A stretch of DNA of 64,000 bases from Roseimicrobium sp. ORNL1 (GCF_011044495.1 NZ_CP049143.1:7564001-7628000), one strand, 5' to 3'; shown: positions 17,801 to 27,108, numbered from the stretch's first letter. The notes: generated by a model from the sequence alone, not told the origin. Numbers and translations are program-made.

Positions 17801-20484
17801 GTGAGCCGCTGCAGCAGTTTCATCAGCAGCGCGATGTCATCGAAGTGCAAACCGGTGGTTGGTTCATCCAGGAGGAAGAGCGTCTTCTTGTCTGTCGATG
17901 CCGGTTCCAGAAGATGCCCAATCAACTTCAAGCGCTGTGCTTCACCGCCACTCAGCGTGTTGAGAGGTTGGCCCAGGCGAAGATATCCCAGCCCGGCCTC
18001 CTGCAGCAGGCGCAGCGAGACGAGCACGTTCGCCGCCTTCTTCGAGGCGATGCCGGCGAAGAACTCGGTGGCTTCGTCGATGGTCATGCCCAGCACCTCG
18101 TTGATGTTCTTCCCATGCAACAGGATGCGCAACGCATGTGGCTGGTAGCGCTTCCCTTCGCACTCGGGGCAGGTCACATACAGGTCGCTGAGGAACTGCA
18201 TCTCGATCTTCTCATACCCATTCCCCCAGCAGCGCTCGCAACGACCGTCGCCGCTGTTGAAGCTGAAGAAGCCCGGCGTGATGCCCTCGGACTTCGCGTC
18301 CTCCGTTTCGGCGAAGAGCTGTCGGATGGCATCGAAGGCACCCACGTACACCGCCGGCGTGCTGCGCGGCGTGCGCGCCAGTGGGCTCTGGTCCACCATC
18401 ACCACGGTGCCGACCTTGTCTCCGCCATCGACGGACTTCACACGGCCAGGTTCGTCCTCGATGCTCTCACCGCGCTGGCGCATCAGATTGCGATACAGCA
18501 CGTCATGAACCAGCGTGCTCTTGCCGCTGCCGCTCACGCCCGTCACACAGCACAGCACGCCGAGAGGAATATCGACGCTGAGCTTTTTCAGATTGTGCTG
18601 CTGCGCACTGACAATCTTGATGGCCTGTCCACGCGCAGGCGTGCGACGCTTCTTCGGCACGGGAATGCTCTTCCTTCCGAAGAGATAATCACCGGTCAGC
18701 GTGCCATGCGTCTTCTTCAGGGAGGAGAGCGGTCCGTGGAACACCAGTTCCCCACCCTTCTCGCCGCGACCGGGTCCGATTTCCACGAGGTTGTCCGCCG
18801 CGCGCATCACGGCCTCTTCGTGTTCCACCACGAGCAAGGTATTGCCCTTGTCGCGCAGGCCCTCCATCACGCCGATGAGCCTGCCGATGTCGCGCGGATG
18901 CAGACCAATGCTTGGCTCATCGAGAACGAAAAGTGTATTCACCAGCGAGGCGCCAAGGCATGTGGTGAGATTCACGCGCTGGAGTTCACCACCGCTCAGC
19001 GTGCGCGTCTGGCGATCCAGATCCAGATAACCAAGGCCAGCGCGCTCCATGTAGCTGAGGCGGGAGGCGATCTCATCACGCAACATCTTTGCCGCGCGAT
19101 CGCCCTCCACCACGTCGAGGGTTCGCACCGTGGGCAGCAGCACATTCACCGGCATCTTCCAGAAGTCCGCAATGGTCTTGCCGGCGACGCGATAATAATA
19201 TGCCTCCTTCTTCAGGCGGCCACCGTTGCACTCGTTGCATTCGGTATACGCGCGATAGCGGCTGAGGAAGACACGTACGTGCATCTTGTACGCGCGAGAT
19301 TCCTGCCACTTGAAGAATCCACGGATGCCATACCACTCGCCGGTTTTGTAGGCCTCCTCGGGATCTGCATTGTCGCCTTCGATGAGCCAGTTGCGATCTT
19401 CTTCGCTGAACTGATCAAAGGGCAGATTGAGATCCACCTTCCGTGCTCGTGCGCAGCGTTCCAGATCCGTCTGGCACTCACTGTAGGTTTCACCCGCGAA
19501 GGGGCGCACCAATCCATCGCGAATGCTCAGCGACTCATCGGGGATCGCCTTGCGCCAGTCGATGCCCAGCGTCTTGCCAAAGCCGCGGCATGAAGGGCAG
19601 GCGCCGATGGGATTGTTGAAGCTGAAAAGTCCCGGCGTAGGCTCGGGCAGCTTGAAGTCGCAGTCCGCACATCTCCAGTCGGTGGAAAAACTCAGATGCT
19701 GCTGCTGCGATGCGCTGTTCCCATTCTTGTCCAGGATGGCGGCGCTCATCGTCCCCTTGCCATACCGCAGAGCTGCTTCGATGGCCTCCGTGAGGCGCAT
19801 GCGATTCGACGTCTCCAGGGTCACGCGGTCCTGCACCACAGGCACCACGGCAGGCAGCTTGCGCTTGCCGAAGGACGCCGGCTCATCGGTGCGGATCACT
19901 TCGCCGTAAAGCAGCACACGCACATACCCCTGGCTCTGCAGGAAGGCGAAGAAGTCCTCCACCGTGGACTTCGCGGGCACCGCCACGCCGAAGAGAATCA
20001 GCGCCGTCTTGCCCGCATGATCCTTGAGCAGCGTCTGCTGGATGCTCTCCGGGGACTCCGGCCGCACGGGCCTGCCGCACTCCGGGCAGGCGCCTTCCGC
20101 CAGGCGCGGAAAGAGCATCTTCAGGTAGTCATTGATCTCCGTGATGGTCCCCACCGTGGAGCGCGTGGAGCGGATGTTGTTCACCTGCTCGATGGCGATG
20201 GCTGGTGGGATGCCGTGGATGGCCTCCACCTCCGGCTTGTCCATGCGCTCGAAGAACTGCCGGGTGTACGGGGAGAACGTTTCCACATACCGGCGCTGGC
20301 CCTCCGCATAGATGGTGTCGAAGGCCAGGGAGGACTTCCCCGAACCGCTCGGCCCCGTGATGACGTTCAGCTTCCCGAGGGGCAGGTCCAGGTCGAACCC
20401 CTTGAGGTTGTTCTGCCGAACCCCCTTGATGTGGATGTGGTTGTCAGTGACCGGGACAGCGGATTTGGGGGTGCGGACGGACAT
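14884..20484 (-). CDS. uvrA: Excinuclease ABC subunit A, double-length (tandem) form
   Basis: Damage-recognition ATPase of nucleotide excision repair. The protein has 1866 residues, about twice the usual 940-1000, and consists of two complete UvrA halves in tandem. Four Walker A motifs are seen: GPSGSGKSS (44-51), GVSGSGKST (about 650), GLSGSGKSS (about 1020) and GVSGSGKSS (about 1545), each paired with an LSGGE signature, giving four ABC modules. Zinc-module cysteines (CPEC, CADC, CPSC, CERC, CPNC, CETC pairs) occur in both halves. The junction lies near residue 945. There is no internal stop, so it reads as a real fusion. Similar long UvrA proteins are known in Chlamydiae. Convergent with the glycosyltransferase gene. 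Confidence 0.96.
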   Translation of the reverse strand: MSVRTPKSAVPVTDNHIHIKGVRQNNLKGFDLDLPLGKLNVITGPSGSGKSSLAFDTIYAEGQRRYVETFSPYTRQFFERMDKPEVEAIHGIPPAIAIEQVNNIRSTRSTVGTITEINDYLKMLFPRLAEGACPECGRPVRPESPESIQQTLLKDHAGKTALILFGVAVPAKSTVEDFFAFLQSQGYVRVLLYGEVIRTDEPASFGKRKLPAVVPVVQDRVTLETSNRMRLTEAIEAALRYGKGTMSAAILDKNGNSASQQQHLSFSTDWRCADCDFKLPEPTPGLFSFNNPIGACPSCRGFGKTLGIDWRKAIPDESLSIRDGLVRPFAGETYSECQTDLERCARARKVDLNLPFDQFSEEDRNWLIEGDNADPEEAYKTGEWYGIRGFFKWQESRAYKMHVRVFLSRYRAYTECNECNGGRLKKEAYYYRVAGKTIADFWKMPVNVLLPTVRTLDVVEGDRAAKMLRDEIASRLSYMERAGLGYLDLDRQTRTLSGGELQRVNLTTCLGASLVNTLFVLDEPSIGLHPRDIGRLIGVMEGLRDKGNTLLVVEHEEAVMRAADNLVEIGPGRGEKGGELVFHGPLSSLKKTHGTLTGDYLFGRKSIPVPKKRRTPARGQAIKIVSAQQHNLKKLSVDIPLGVLCCVTGVSGSGKSTLVHDVLYRNLMRQRGESIEDEPGRVKSVDGGDKVGTVVMVDQSPLARTPRSTPAVYVGAFDAIRQLFAETEDAKSEGITPGFFSFNSGDGRCERCWGNGYEKIEMQFLSDLYVTCPECEGKRYQPHALRILLHGKNINEVLGMTIDEATEFFAGIASKKAANVLVSLRLLQEAGLGYLRLGQPLNTLSGGEAQRLKLIGHLLEPASTDKKTLFLLDEPTTGLHFDDIALLMKLLQRLTDEGHSILVIEHNTEVIKCADWIIDLGPEAGSDGGQLVIAGTPEQVAACEKSWTGKYLRGALDGDARAAYEIPESSGNIVRDDEVGYGKGLALAKNAISIRGAREHNLKNFNLDIPRDQLVVVTGLSGSGKSSLAFDLIFAEGQRRFLDSMSVFARTFVEQMEKPDVDLIAGVPPTVAIEQRVSRGSGKSTVATVTEVYHFLRLLFAKCGTQYCPNCSIPVEKQSISSVVATVEGLAKKSVLHIMAPLIKARKGFHTEVAEFARKQGIETLLVDGDFRDTANFKRLERFKEHSIDAVLGKTEKNARALALRPLIEKALKLGKGMLKVRLQDKSIRVLNTEMSCPQCSMSFEELDPRLFSFNSPHGWCKSCRGFGVVMEGASDGERRDDVSQLEVEMEEERRFDSGEHAIVQCPSCHGARMNPVARAVQVQGIHLEQIAELSAERASDVVAKLKFTGRQAEIARDIMKEISQRLLFMQEVGLAYLQLNRSADTLSGGEAQRIRLASQLGSNLRGVLYVLDEPTIGLHPRDNERLLNTLSALRDKGNSLLVVEHDEDTMRRADTIIDLGPGAGRFGGQIVAMGNLDEISKHEDSVTGKALRNVMPHPLHGKRRPLPKKNDSNGWLTLKGATANNLRKVDVSLPFGCLTIITGVSGSGKSSLMRAVLHPAVKEELANAKKKGRKSKNGEKKLWTSIHGVDQIAAVYEVDQSPIGKTSRSCPATYVGVLDDIRKLFAQVPAARARGYEAGRFSFNTEGGRCETCGGNGEVKVEMNFLPTTRVHCEVCHGLRFNSATLEIEYNGKHIGDVLRMSIAEAAEFFASIPRIARPLALLAETGLGYLQLGQPSPTLSGGEAQRLKLVTELNAGQGRTVTEKMRGLKNTKRNLYLIEEPTIGLHHHDVVRLIEILHRLVNEGHMVVVIEHHLDVMAEADYVIDIGPEAGEHGGKVVATGTPEQVAKAKGSRTGVFLKALLEK

Positions 20485-20609
20485 CGGTGGGGAAGCCGGA
20501 GTGGCGTGGAGCGAATCATACCGATTCGCCCCACGCTGGCAACCGTACGCACTGAACTTTTGAACAGTGCACTTTGCCTCTCCTCCCCCAACGGAGGAAA
20601 GTCCGGGAG

Positions 20610-23177
20610 CTACGGATTGAGGGGCAGCACCGGCTGGGAGGGCGACACTGGGGGCAGTAGGGTCGTTTCCACCGTGGGTAGAGAATCAGCGGGCTCCAGC
20701 GCCGGGGCCGGCTTGCGAATCTTCTCACCGGACGGGTCGATGAGGCTGGCCGTGACGAAGACCATCAAGTTGCGCTTGTAGTGGTCCTCGGCCTTGCTCT
20801 GGAAAAGGCGGCCCAGAATCGGGATGTCACCCAGGATCGGCACTTTGTCGTCCACCTGCTGCACATCCTCACGGATGAGGCCGCCCATCGCCACCGTCTG
20901 CCCGTCCCAGACCGTCACCGCTGTGGTCACCTTGCGGGTGGAAAAGATGGGCTGCTCGATGCGGTTCTCCGTAAGCGTGACGGTCGTCGGGTTGCCGAGG
21001 GCGTCCGTGGAGGAGGTATTGATCGGGCTGCCGTAGTTGATGAAGCCTTCGAACTCAGTCACCTCGGGTGCGAGGTTGAGATCGATGGTGTAGCCATCCG
21101 GGCCAATCACGGGATCGACTTCCATGCGCACGCCCACAGGGCGCATTTCGAAGGCGGTGGGGGTCGTGGGCGTCACCGGGAAGGTGGAGCTGCTCGAGGT
21201 GCCGACCGTGCTGCCTGTGGTAGCACCCACTGATTGCGGAATTTGGGGCGGATCGAACTCGGTGGGATAGATGAACTCGCGAATGACCTCCACAGTCGCA
21301 CGTTGACCTGAGCGCGTGGTGACACTGGGCGCGCTCATGAGATCCACGCCCTTCTTCTGGCTGAGCGCGCGAATCACCATCTGAAACTGCGGATCCGTAT
21401 ATACGCCCGAAACAGCAAAGACCCCGGGCGCCAGGGACGACGCAAGATTCTGGGCGTTCAACAGTCCATCGATCGAGTCCGTGCTGATGGCAGTAGAGCC
21501 ACTGCGATTGCCGCTGGTGATGGGGTTGCTGCCCACCACCGAACCGTCGAGCGAGAACGGGAAATCCGTTCCAGAGACAGAGCCGTTGGCAGAGTTGCCC
21601 GTGGTGCCACCCGATCCGAAAACACGCTGACCGCCAATGTTGAAGGCGCCCATCGTCCAGTCGAAGCCGAGCTCATCGGTGTTCTTCTGACTTACCTCGA
21701 CGAACTTGGCCGTGATGTACACCTGCTGGGGAACCTTCCGCGTGAGTTCCTCAACGTATTGCTCAACCAGATCGAGGGACGGCTGGGTGTTCCTCACAAT
21801 CAATTGTGAAGTCGCGGAGATGAATGCTGCGGAAGAGCCATCCGGAAACGGAATGCCGTTCTGCACCAGGATGTCCTTCGCATTGGCTTTTGTTTTCAGG
21901 GAGCTGGTAGCTGTGCCGCTTGCAGGGGCGAAGGGATCCGCTGGTGCGGCCGGCCCAGCGCCAGCACCATCTGCGGCGGCGGAAGTGAGGAAATCCGGCG
22001 GCACTTTGAAGGTGCGCGTGTACATCTCATTGCCCACCTCCGAGAGAGGCACCACCACCACGGCATAGGGTTCCACCTTGTACTTCATCCCACCGAGTTC
22101 AGTGATGTAGCGCAGGGCTTCGGACATCGGCACGTCCTTGAGATCCAGGCTGATGGTCGCGGTGGAAGGCGCTGTGCCTGGCTTGATGATGAGGTTCACT
22201 CCGCGCTTCGCGGGATCCCGCTCGATGGTGTCATAGTCCTTGCTCTTGATGCGCAGGAATTCGACGGCCTCTTCAATGCTCGCACCGGCGAACTGCACCG
22301 TGGGAAAGATGATGCGGGACATCTTGTCGGTGTAATAAGCCCCCGCACTGATGGTCTGGCCGTACGCAGAGGCTACATTGTTCTGAAGAGAAATCGGTAC
22401 GGGATCCTCCCAGGCCTGGTTCACCGCATTCAGCATCTTCACCCGCGTGTGATCGCGTGCGACGTCGAAGTAATCAGCGCGCTGCTGTTCCACCTGTTCC
22501 ATGCCGCGCCGCGCTGCCTTGTTATAGGGGTCGATGCGCAGGGCTTCCTGGAACGTTTTGTTGGCCTTGTCGAAGTCTCCGAGGTTGTAGTAGCTGTAGC
22601 CCTTCTCCAGGGCCTTCTGGACTTCATGCACGTTCTCCACGTGTCCCGGTGTGAGCGCGACCTCATAGCGCTCCGGATCATCGAGCTGCTTGAGAAGGAC
22701 TTCAGCTTTCTTGAAATCGGGCTGCCGCTTCAGGGCATCATTGAGCAGGGTGCGGGCTTCGCCATAGTGCCCATTCTTGGCACGTTCAGCAGCCAGGCAG
22801 ACGGCGGCTTCGGCATATTTGGCATTGGCTTCCGCGCGCTCTTGCGCTGACACCGGAGCCATCGGCAGCAATTCAATAGCAGTGAGATATTGCTGGAGTG
22901 CTCGATCACAATCCTTGGCCTCCATCAGCTTGTCCCCTTCGGCAATCGCGGCCCGGGCATCAGCAACGCGCTGCATGCGGCGCGCGATTTCGCGTTGGGC
23001 GACGGCCGAGGCATTTCCCGTGGACGGTGGACCCGCGAGCGCCGCTGCGCAAGACAACGCCGTGACTGCACACCACGGAGCGGTGTAGTGGAACAAGGAT
23101 CTTTTTTTGCTAACGGTCGCAAAGGGAAACGGCTCGGTGCCCGGCGACGTCGTGTCATGGCTGGCGGGGGTGTACAT
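20610..23177 (-). CDS. TPR-secretin outer-membrane protein (Amuc_1098-like type IV pilus / type II secretion secretin)
   Basis: 855 residues from the start at 23177 (an alternative at 23243 is 22 codons longer). After a signal segment (CAVTALSCAAALAG) come TPR-like repeats (about 60-250; KGYSYYNLGDFDKANKTFQE is the clearest), then secretin N-domains (VNLIIKPGTAPSTATISLDL; SEALRYITELGGMKYKVEP) and the C-terminal secretin barrel, with AQNLASSLAPGVFAVSGVYT, VWDGQTVAMGGLIREDVQ and VPILGDIPILGRLFQSK. The last motif is diagnostic of GspD/PilQ secretins. It forms the outer-membrane channel for a pilus or secreted proteins. It is divergent from a two-component system that may regulate it; no other pilus gene is in the window. 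Confidence 0.9.
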   Translation of the reverse strand: MYTPASHDTTSPGTEPFPFATVSKKRSLFHYTAPWCAVTALSCAAALAGPPSTGNASAVAQREIARRMQRVADARAAIAEGDKLMEAKDCDRALQQYLTAIELLPMAPVSAQERAEANAKYAEAAVCLAAERAKNGHYGEARTLLNDALKRQPDFKKAEVLLKQLDDPERYEVALTPGHVENVHEVQKALEKGYSYYNLGDFDKANKTFQEALRIDPYNKAARRGMEQVEQQRADYFDVARDHTRVKMLNAVNQAWEDPVPISLQNNVASAYGQTISAGAYYTDKMSRIIFPTVQFAGASIEEAVEFLRIKSKDYDTIERDPAKRGVNLIIKPGTAPSTATISLDLKDVPMSEALRYITELGGMKYKVEPYAVVVVPLSEVGNEMYTRTFKVPPDFLTSAAADGAGAGPAAPADPFAPASGTATSSLKTKANAKDILVQNGIPFPDGSSAAFISATSQLIVRNTQPSLDLVEQYVEELTRKVPQQVYITAKFVEVSQKNTDELGFDWTMGAFNIGGQRVFGSGGTTGNSANGSVSGTDFPFSLDGSVVGSNPITSGNRSGSTAISTDSIDGLLNAQNLASSLAPGVFAVSGVYTDPQFQMVIRALSQKKGVDLMSAPSVTTRSGQRATVEVIREFIYPTEFDPPQIPQSVGATTGSTVGTSSSSTFPVTPTTPTAFEMRPVGVRMEVDPVIGPDGYTIDLNLAPEVTEFEGFINYGSPINTSSTDALGNPTTVTLTENRIEQPIFSTRKVTTAVTVWDGQTVAMGGLIREDVQQVDDKVPILGDIPILGRLFQSKAEDHYKRNLMVFVTASLIDPSGEKIRKPAPALEPADSLPTVETTLLPPVSPSQPVLPLNP

Positions 23178-23251
23178 GAGCGCAGCCTGACATGGCGACG
23201 ATGAAGGATGCGTGAAGCCGCAGGGACTTTCTGCAAAAATCACGCGTCATG

Positions 23252-23269
23252 TCTTCATCTTATCTTCAT
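23252..23269. promoter_or_regulatory. Candidate response-regulator binding site (TCTTCAT direct repeats)
   Basis: TCTTCAT occurs twice at 23252 and 23263, an 11-bp spacing like the direct repeats bound by OmpR/PhoB-family regulators. It lies between the divergent secretin and response-regulator genes, within about 110 bp of both starts. This is a guess from spacing; the flanking bases are otherwise unremarkable. Confidence 0.35.
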
Positions 23270-23359
23270 GTAGCGCGGGCTATCCTGATGATGTGACGCA
23301 CCGCGCGCAACCAGCCGCACGTTCAGCGGTTAAGTCACAACCCCCCCTCGTCATCCCCC

Positions 23360-24010
23360 ATGCGAGCACTTGTTGTTGAAGATCAGTCGGACCTTTTACG
23401 CACCCTTGCGCACACGCTGCGTGAGGACGGTTTTGCCGTCGATGTGGCTGCCGATGGCGGTGAAGGACTCTGGAAAGCACTGGAGACAGACTACGATGCC
23501 GTGGTGCTGGATGTGATGCTCCCCAGAGTGAGCGGTTGGGAAGTGTTGCGAAGGTTGCGCCAGACAAAGAAGACCCCGGTGCTCATGCTCACCGCCCGCG
23601 ATAGCGTGCCAGATCGCATCCGCGGACTGAACAGCGGTGCGGATGATTATCTCACCAAGCCCTGTGACCTGGATGAATTGCTCGCGCGTCTGCGTGCGCT
23701 CATTCGTCGCAGTGTGGGGCAGCCGAGACCGCTTATTGAGGTTGGCCACATCCTGTTGGATCTCGCAGCGCGCACCGTATCCAAGGAGGGCCATCTGGTT
23801 TCCCTGACCGCACGGGAATATGCGCTGGTGGAGTTCCTGGCGCTACGCCGGGGAAAGGTGGTCTCGCGTTCTGCGCTCTATGAACATCTCTTCGATGATG
23901 GAGAGGACACCCAGTCGAATTTGATCGATGTGCATGTGTACAACCTGCGCAAGAAATTCGGAACGGAGTTCATCAGCACCCGCCGCGGCATGGGCTACTG
24001 CATCAAATGA
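23360..24010 (+). CDS. OmpR-family response regulator
   Basis: 216 residues. The receiver domain (1-115) has the acidic pair E7-D8, the phospho-acceptor Asp51 in AVVLDVMLPRVSGW and the conserved LTKPCD lysine near 101. The C-terminal winged-helix DNA-binding domain (about 125-216) has LTAREYALVEFLALRRGKVV, SNLIDVHVYNLRKK and the terminal RGMGYCIK. It would be phosphorylated by the kinase encoded directly downstream (6 bp apart) and control promoters nearby, possibly the divergent secretin gene. Length and motif order are normal. The signal it senses is unknown. Start preceded by a run of C and T bases. Confidence 0.95.
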   Translation: MRALVVEDQSDLLRTLAHTLREDGFAVDVAADGGEGLWKALETDYDAVVLDVMLPRVSGWEVLRRLRQTKKTPVLMLTARDSVPDRIRGLNSGADDYLTKPCDLDELLARLRALIRRSVGQPRPLIEVGHILLDLAARTVSKEGHLVSLTAREYALVEFLALRRGKVVSRSALYEHLFDDGEDTQSNLIDVHVYNLRKKFGTEFISTRRGMGYCIK

Positions 24011-24016
24011 AATGAA

Positions 24017-25642
24017 ATGAAGGCGTTCCACAAATCCCTGCGCTGGCGGATTCAAGCGGGACACGCTATCATCCTGCTGGTGGTACTGGTCGCGTTTGGT
24101 GGGACGGCTTACTGGCTTGTTCGAGAAAATAATTTCAAGAGACTTGATGCCGAATTGCAGCGCCGCATCACTGCAGTGGTAGCGGGAATCGGTCCCCCTC
24201 CAGCCCTGGGGTGGGAGCCCGGATTCCGCCTGCAGCGCGAGCACCGGACACTCTTTGAGGATGGAGGCCCGGGTTCGTATTATTACCTGGTTATTTCCGC
24301 ATCCGGCAAGACGATCGCCTCCTCACCGAACGCTCCCGCGAATGTTCCCGTGCCGGCATTCAAAGATGCGTCCAGTGATCCCGTGGTGAGGCAGCGTGGC
24401 GAGTTCAGGGAATTCATGCTCTTGTCCACACGACCGATGCCGCCTGGACTCATGGGAGAGCAGAAGGGAGTGCCGCGCGTACTGGCGCCGCCCAATCGGT
24501 CTTCTGCAAATCCCATGGTGGACCCGCCCTCGATGCCCAGCACGCCCCGGTTTCGCTTTCCGTTGGATGCGAACTTTGTGAAGAAATTTTTTCCGCAAAC
24601 CATGGTGGTCGTGGGCTGCTCCATCGCACCGGTCCAGGCAGAGCTGCGCCACCTCGCGTGGGGTTTCACGGTGGCAGGTGCTGCGGTGATTTTTTTGGGA
24701 GTGGCTACTGGCTGGCACTTTTCGGGTCGGGCCATCAAGCCCATTGGCGCCATCAGTCATGCGGCAAGAGTCGTGGCCGGAGGCAATCTCTCCGAGCGCA
24801 TCAAGATCAAGGATGCCACCAGTGAACTGGGTGAGCTGGCAGGGGTTTTGAATGAGACTTTTACCCGGCTGCAATCCGCCTTCGCGAGACAGGCGCAGTT
24901 CACCGCGGATGCTTCCCACGAGCTGCGCACGCCGACCTTCGTCATCCTGCTGCAGGCACAGGCGGCGCTAAAGCGAGAGCGTTCAGCGGAGGAATATCGC
25001 GAGGCCCTCAGTGTCTGCCAGATGGCCGCGCAGCAGATGAAAAACCTGGTGAACTCGCTCCTCATTCTCGCACGTCAGGATGCTCCCACCAGTGAGATTC
25101 ATCGAGTGCCTTGTGCCGTGGATGAAATCGTGACGGAATCAGCGAGCCTCCTTCGCTCGCTCGCTGCGGAACGGAATGTCCAGGTGCATCTCGACCTCAA
25201 GTCTGCCATGGCCTTGGGAGACCCGACGCAGTTGAAGCAGGTGATCGCAAACCTTCTCGTCAATGCCATCGAATACAACCGGCCCGGCGGTGAGGTGAAG
25301 TTGGCCGTATTCCAGGATACAACTGGTGTGGTGTTCGTTGTCAGCGACACCGGCGTGGGCATCTCCTCTCGCGACCTGCCGCATGTGTTTGATCGCTTCT
25401 ATCGCGCGGATAACTCACGTTCTTCCGCGGAAGGCCACACCGGATTGGGACTTTCGATCTGCAAGGCCATCATCGAATCTCATCGCGGTACGATCACGGT
25501 CGCAAGCGAACTTGGCAAAGGCACCACATTCACAGTGATGCTTCCGCTGGTGCCTCACAGCGAGACTGACACTGAGGCGAGCGCTGATCCCAGCCTGCGA
25601 AACGCGCCCTACGCAATCACGCCCTCTATCACATTGCCGTAA
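24017..25642 (+). CDS. Sensor histidine kinase
   Basis: 541 residues: TM1 near 14-36 (HAIILLVVLVAFGGTAYWLV), a periplasmic sensor of about 170 residues, TM2 near 215-238, a HAMP linker (GGNLSERIKIKDATSELGEL), the HisKA box with phospho-acceptor His in ADASHELRTPTFVI (near 303), and the HATPase core NLLVNAIEYNR (N box), DTGVGI (G1) and HTGLGLSICKA (G2). It autophosphorylates and passes phosphate to the regulator encoded 6 bp upstream. It belongs to the inner membrane. Its C-terminal coding region overlaps the convergent DUF1501 gene tail-to-tail by 34 bp. The ligand is unknown; the periplasmic domain has no motif I recognise. Confidence 0.93.
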   Translation: MKAFHKSLRWRIQAGHAIILLVVLVAFGGTAYWLVRENNFKRLDAELQRRITAVVAGIGPPPALGWEPGFRLQREHRTLFEDGGPGSYYYLVISASGKTIASSPNAPANVPVPAFKDASSDPVVRQRGEFREFMLLSTRPMPPGLMGEQKGVPRVLAPPNRSSANPMVDPPSMPSTPRFRFPLDANFVKKFFPQTMVVVGCSIAPVQAELRHLAWGFTVAGAAVIFLGVATGWHFSGRAIKPIGAISHAARVVAGGNLSERIKIKDATSELGELAGVLNETFTRLQSAFARQAQFTADASHELRTPTFVILLQAQAALKRERSAEEYREALSVCQMAAQQMKNLVNSLLILARQDAPTSEIHRVPCAVDEIVTESASLLRSLAAERNVQVHLDLKSAMALGDPTQLKQVIANLLVNAIEYNRPGGEVKLAVFQDTTGVVFVVSDTGVGISSRDLPHVFDRFYRADNSRSSAEGHTGLGLSICKAIIESHRGTITVASELGKGTTFTVMLPLVPHSETDTEASADPSLRNAPYAITPSITLP

Positions 25643-27021
25643 CTCAGCGGCACAGGACGATTGGCGAGGTCATGCAACTCGTGATGCGGGTCGATGCCCA
25701 TGAGGTGATACATCGTCGCGGCAAGGTCATCGGGCTTCACCGGCTTGTCCGCGGGATGTTCACCGTTCTTGTCGGAGGCGCCGTATACAAAACCGCGCTT
25801 CGTGCCACCACCAGCCATGAGGGCAGTGTAGCAGAAAGGCCAGTGGTCGCGACTCAGGGACTTGTTCACGCGAGGTGTGCGGCCGAATTCACCGACCCAC
25901 ACGACGAGTGTTTCATCCAGCAGTCCGCGTTGATCCAGATCAATCAACAGCGTGGGCAGCGTCTGCTCCGTCATGGGCAGGTGACGCTGCTCGATGATGG
26001 GGAACATGCGCGTGTTATCGAAGCCATGCGTATCCCAGCCACCACTGGTGGTGACACGTCCCCCGATATTGGGGTCGAAGGTCACGGTGACAAATTTCAC
26101 CCCAGCTTCCACCAAGCGGCGCGCAAGCAGGCAGCTTTGTCCATACGAGCTGCGTCCGTAGGAGTCGCGCACCTTGTCGGATTCCTTGCCCAGGTCGAAG
26201 GCCTCACGCACCTGCGAGCTGTGCAGCATGGCGAGCGCCTTTTCATAATAGCCATCCAGACCGCGCGCTGCGGCGGAGTACTCCAGAAGTCGGCTCTGGT
26301 TGTCCACCAGCTTCTGCATCTCGCGGCGCGCGGCGAGCCGCTCATACGTGATGCCATCCGGCAGGCTCAGCTCAGGCAGGGCGAAGTTGGGCTCGTTCGG
26401 ATCTTTGGTGACGAGGAAGGGATCGCGCGCTTTGCCCAAGAAGCTGGCGAATTGCCCCGGCGTCTGGGTGCCATCGCTGATCACGAAAGGCAGATGCACC
26501 GAGGTGGGAATTTCCAACCGTGAGGGCAGCATCACATCCGCCACACTGGTGTACGCGGGGAAGAGATCCGGCGTGTCCTTCAGGCGCTGGTCATCACTGG
26601 GCGGCGCATGGCCGGACAGCGCGTAGTAGCCCGCGCTGTTGTGATTCTTCATGTTGTGATGCACGCTGCGGATGAGCGTCACCTTGTCCATGATCTGCGC
26701 GGTCTTCGGGAGCAGGGAGTTCACCTGGATGCCGTCCACGTTGCTGGACATCGGCTTGTGAAAGCCGCGGATGCCACTGGGCGCATCCGGCTTCATGTCA
26801 AAGGTCTCCAGATGACTCGGGCCACCCCACTGGAAAAGGAAGATGACGGACTTTGCCTTGGCCACGCGCTTCTCGATCTTGGCAGCCTCCATGGCGCCGA
26901 GGAGCCGTGGCAGTGTCATGCCAAACAGACCCATGCCACCGACGCGCAGGATCGAGCGGCGACTCAGCAGGTGAGTGCTGTGGAAGTCACTGCAGGCTGG
27001 AGATGGCTGGGGCATGAGCAC
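25609..27021 (-). CDS. DUF1501 domain protein, Tat-exported
   Basis: About 470 residues with a twin-arginine signal (SRRSILRVGGMGLFG) near residues 19-35. The body shows family motifs: FLFQWGGPSHLETFDMKPDA, HHNMKNHNSAGYYALSGHAP, VTFDPNIGGRVTTSGGWDTH, VVWVGEFGRTPRVN and RDHWPFCYTALMAGGG. DUF1501 belongs to the alkaline-phosphatase-like superfamily and is very common in Planctomycetes and Verrucomicrobia, usually next to a DUF1549/DUF1553 cytochrome-like gene. Here that partner lies 6.7 kb upstream on the same strand (33748), with a metabolite locus between. Function unresolved. It overlaps the convergent kinase gene by 34 bp. Confidence 0.93.
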   Translation of the reverse strand: MLMPQPSPACSDFHSTHLLSRRSILRVGGMGLFGMTLPRLLGAMEAAKIEKRVAKAKSVIFLFQWGGPSHLETFDMKPDAPSGIRGFHKPMSSNVDGIQVNSLLPKTAQIMDKVTLIRSVHHNMKNHNSAGYYALSGHAPPSDDQRLKDTPDLFPAYTSVADVMLPSRLEIPTSVHLPFVISDGTQTPGQFASFLGKARDPFLVTKDPNEPNFALPELSLPDGITYERLAARREMQKLVDNQSRLLEYSAAARGLDGYYEKALAMLHSSQVREAFDLGKESDKVRDSYGRSSYGQSCLLARRLVEAGVKFVTVTFDPNIGGRVTTSGGWDTHGFDNTRMFPIIEQRHLPMTEQTLPTLLIDLDQRGLLDETLVVWVGEFGRTPRVNKSLSRDHWPFCYTALMAGGGTKRGFVYGASDKNGEHPADKPVKPDDLAATMYHLMGIDPHHELHDLANRPVPLSYGNVIEGVIA

Positions 27022-27108
27022 GGGGACCAGCCACTACGATACCACGCAGGGGCTTGGGAAAAGAACGGTGCCGTTTGGGACCGTCTTTCGGGGTGGGTCC
27101 CGTCGTTG

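Noticed and set aside
17767-19593. A 608-codon open frame on the plus strand opposite uvrA
   Set aside because: It is the antisense of the strongly conserved uvrA gene and has no recognisable protein motif; a GC-rich long gene produces such frames by chance.
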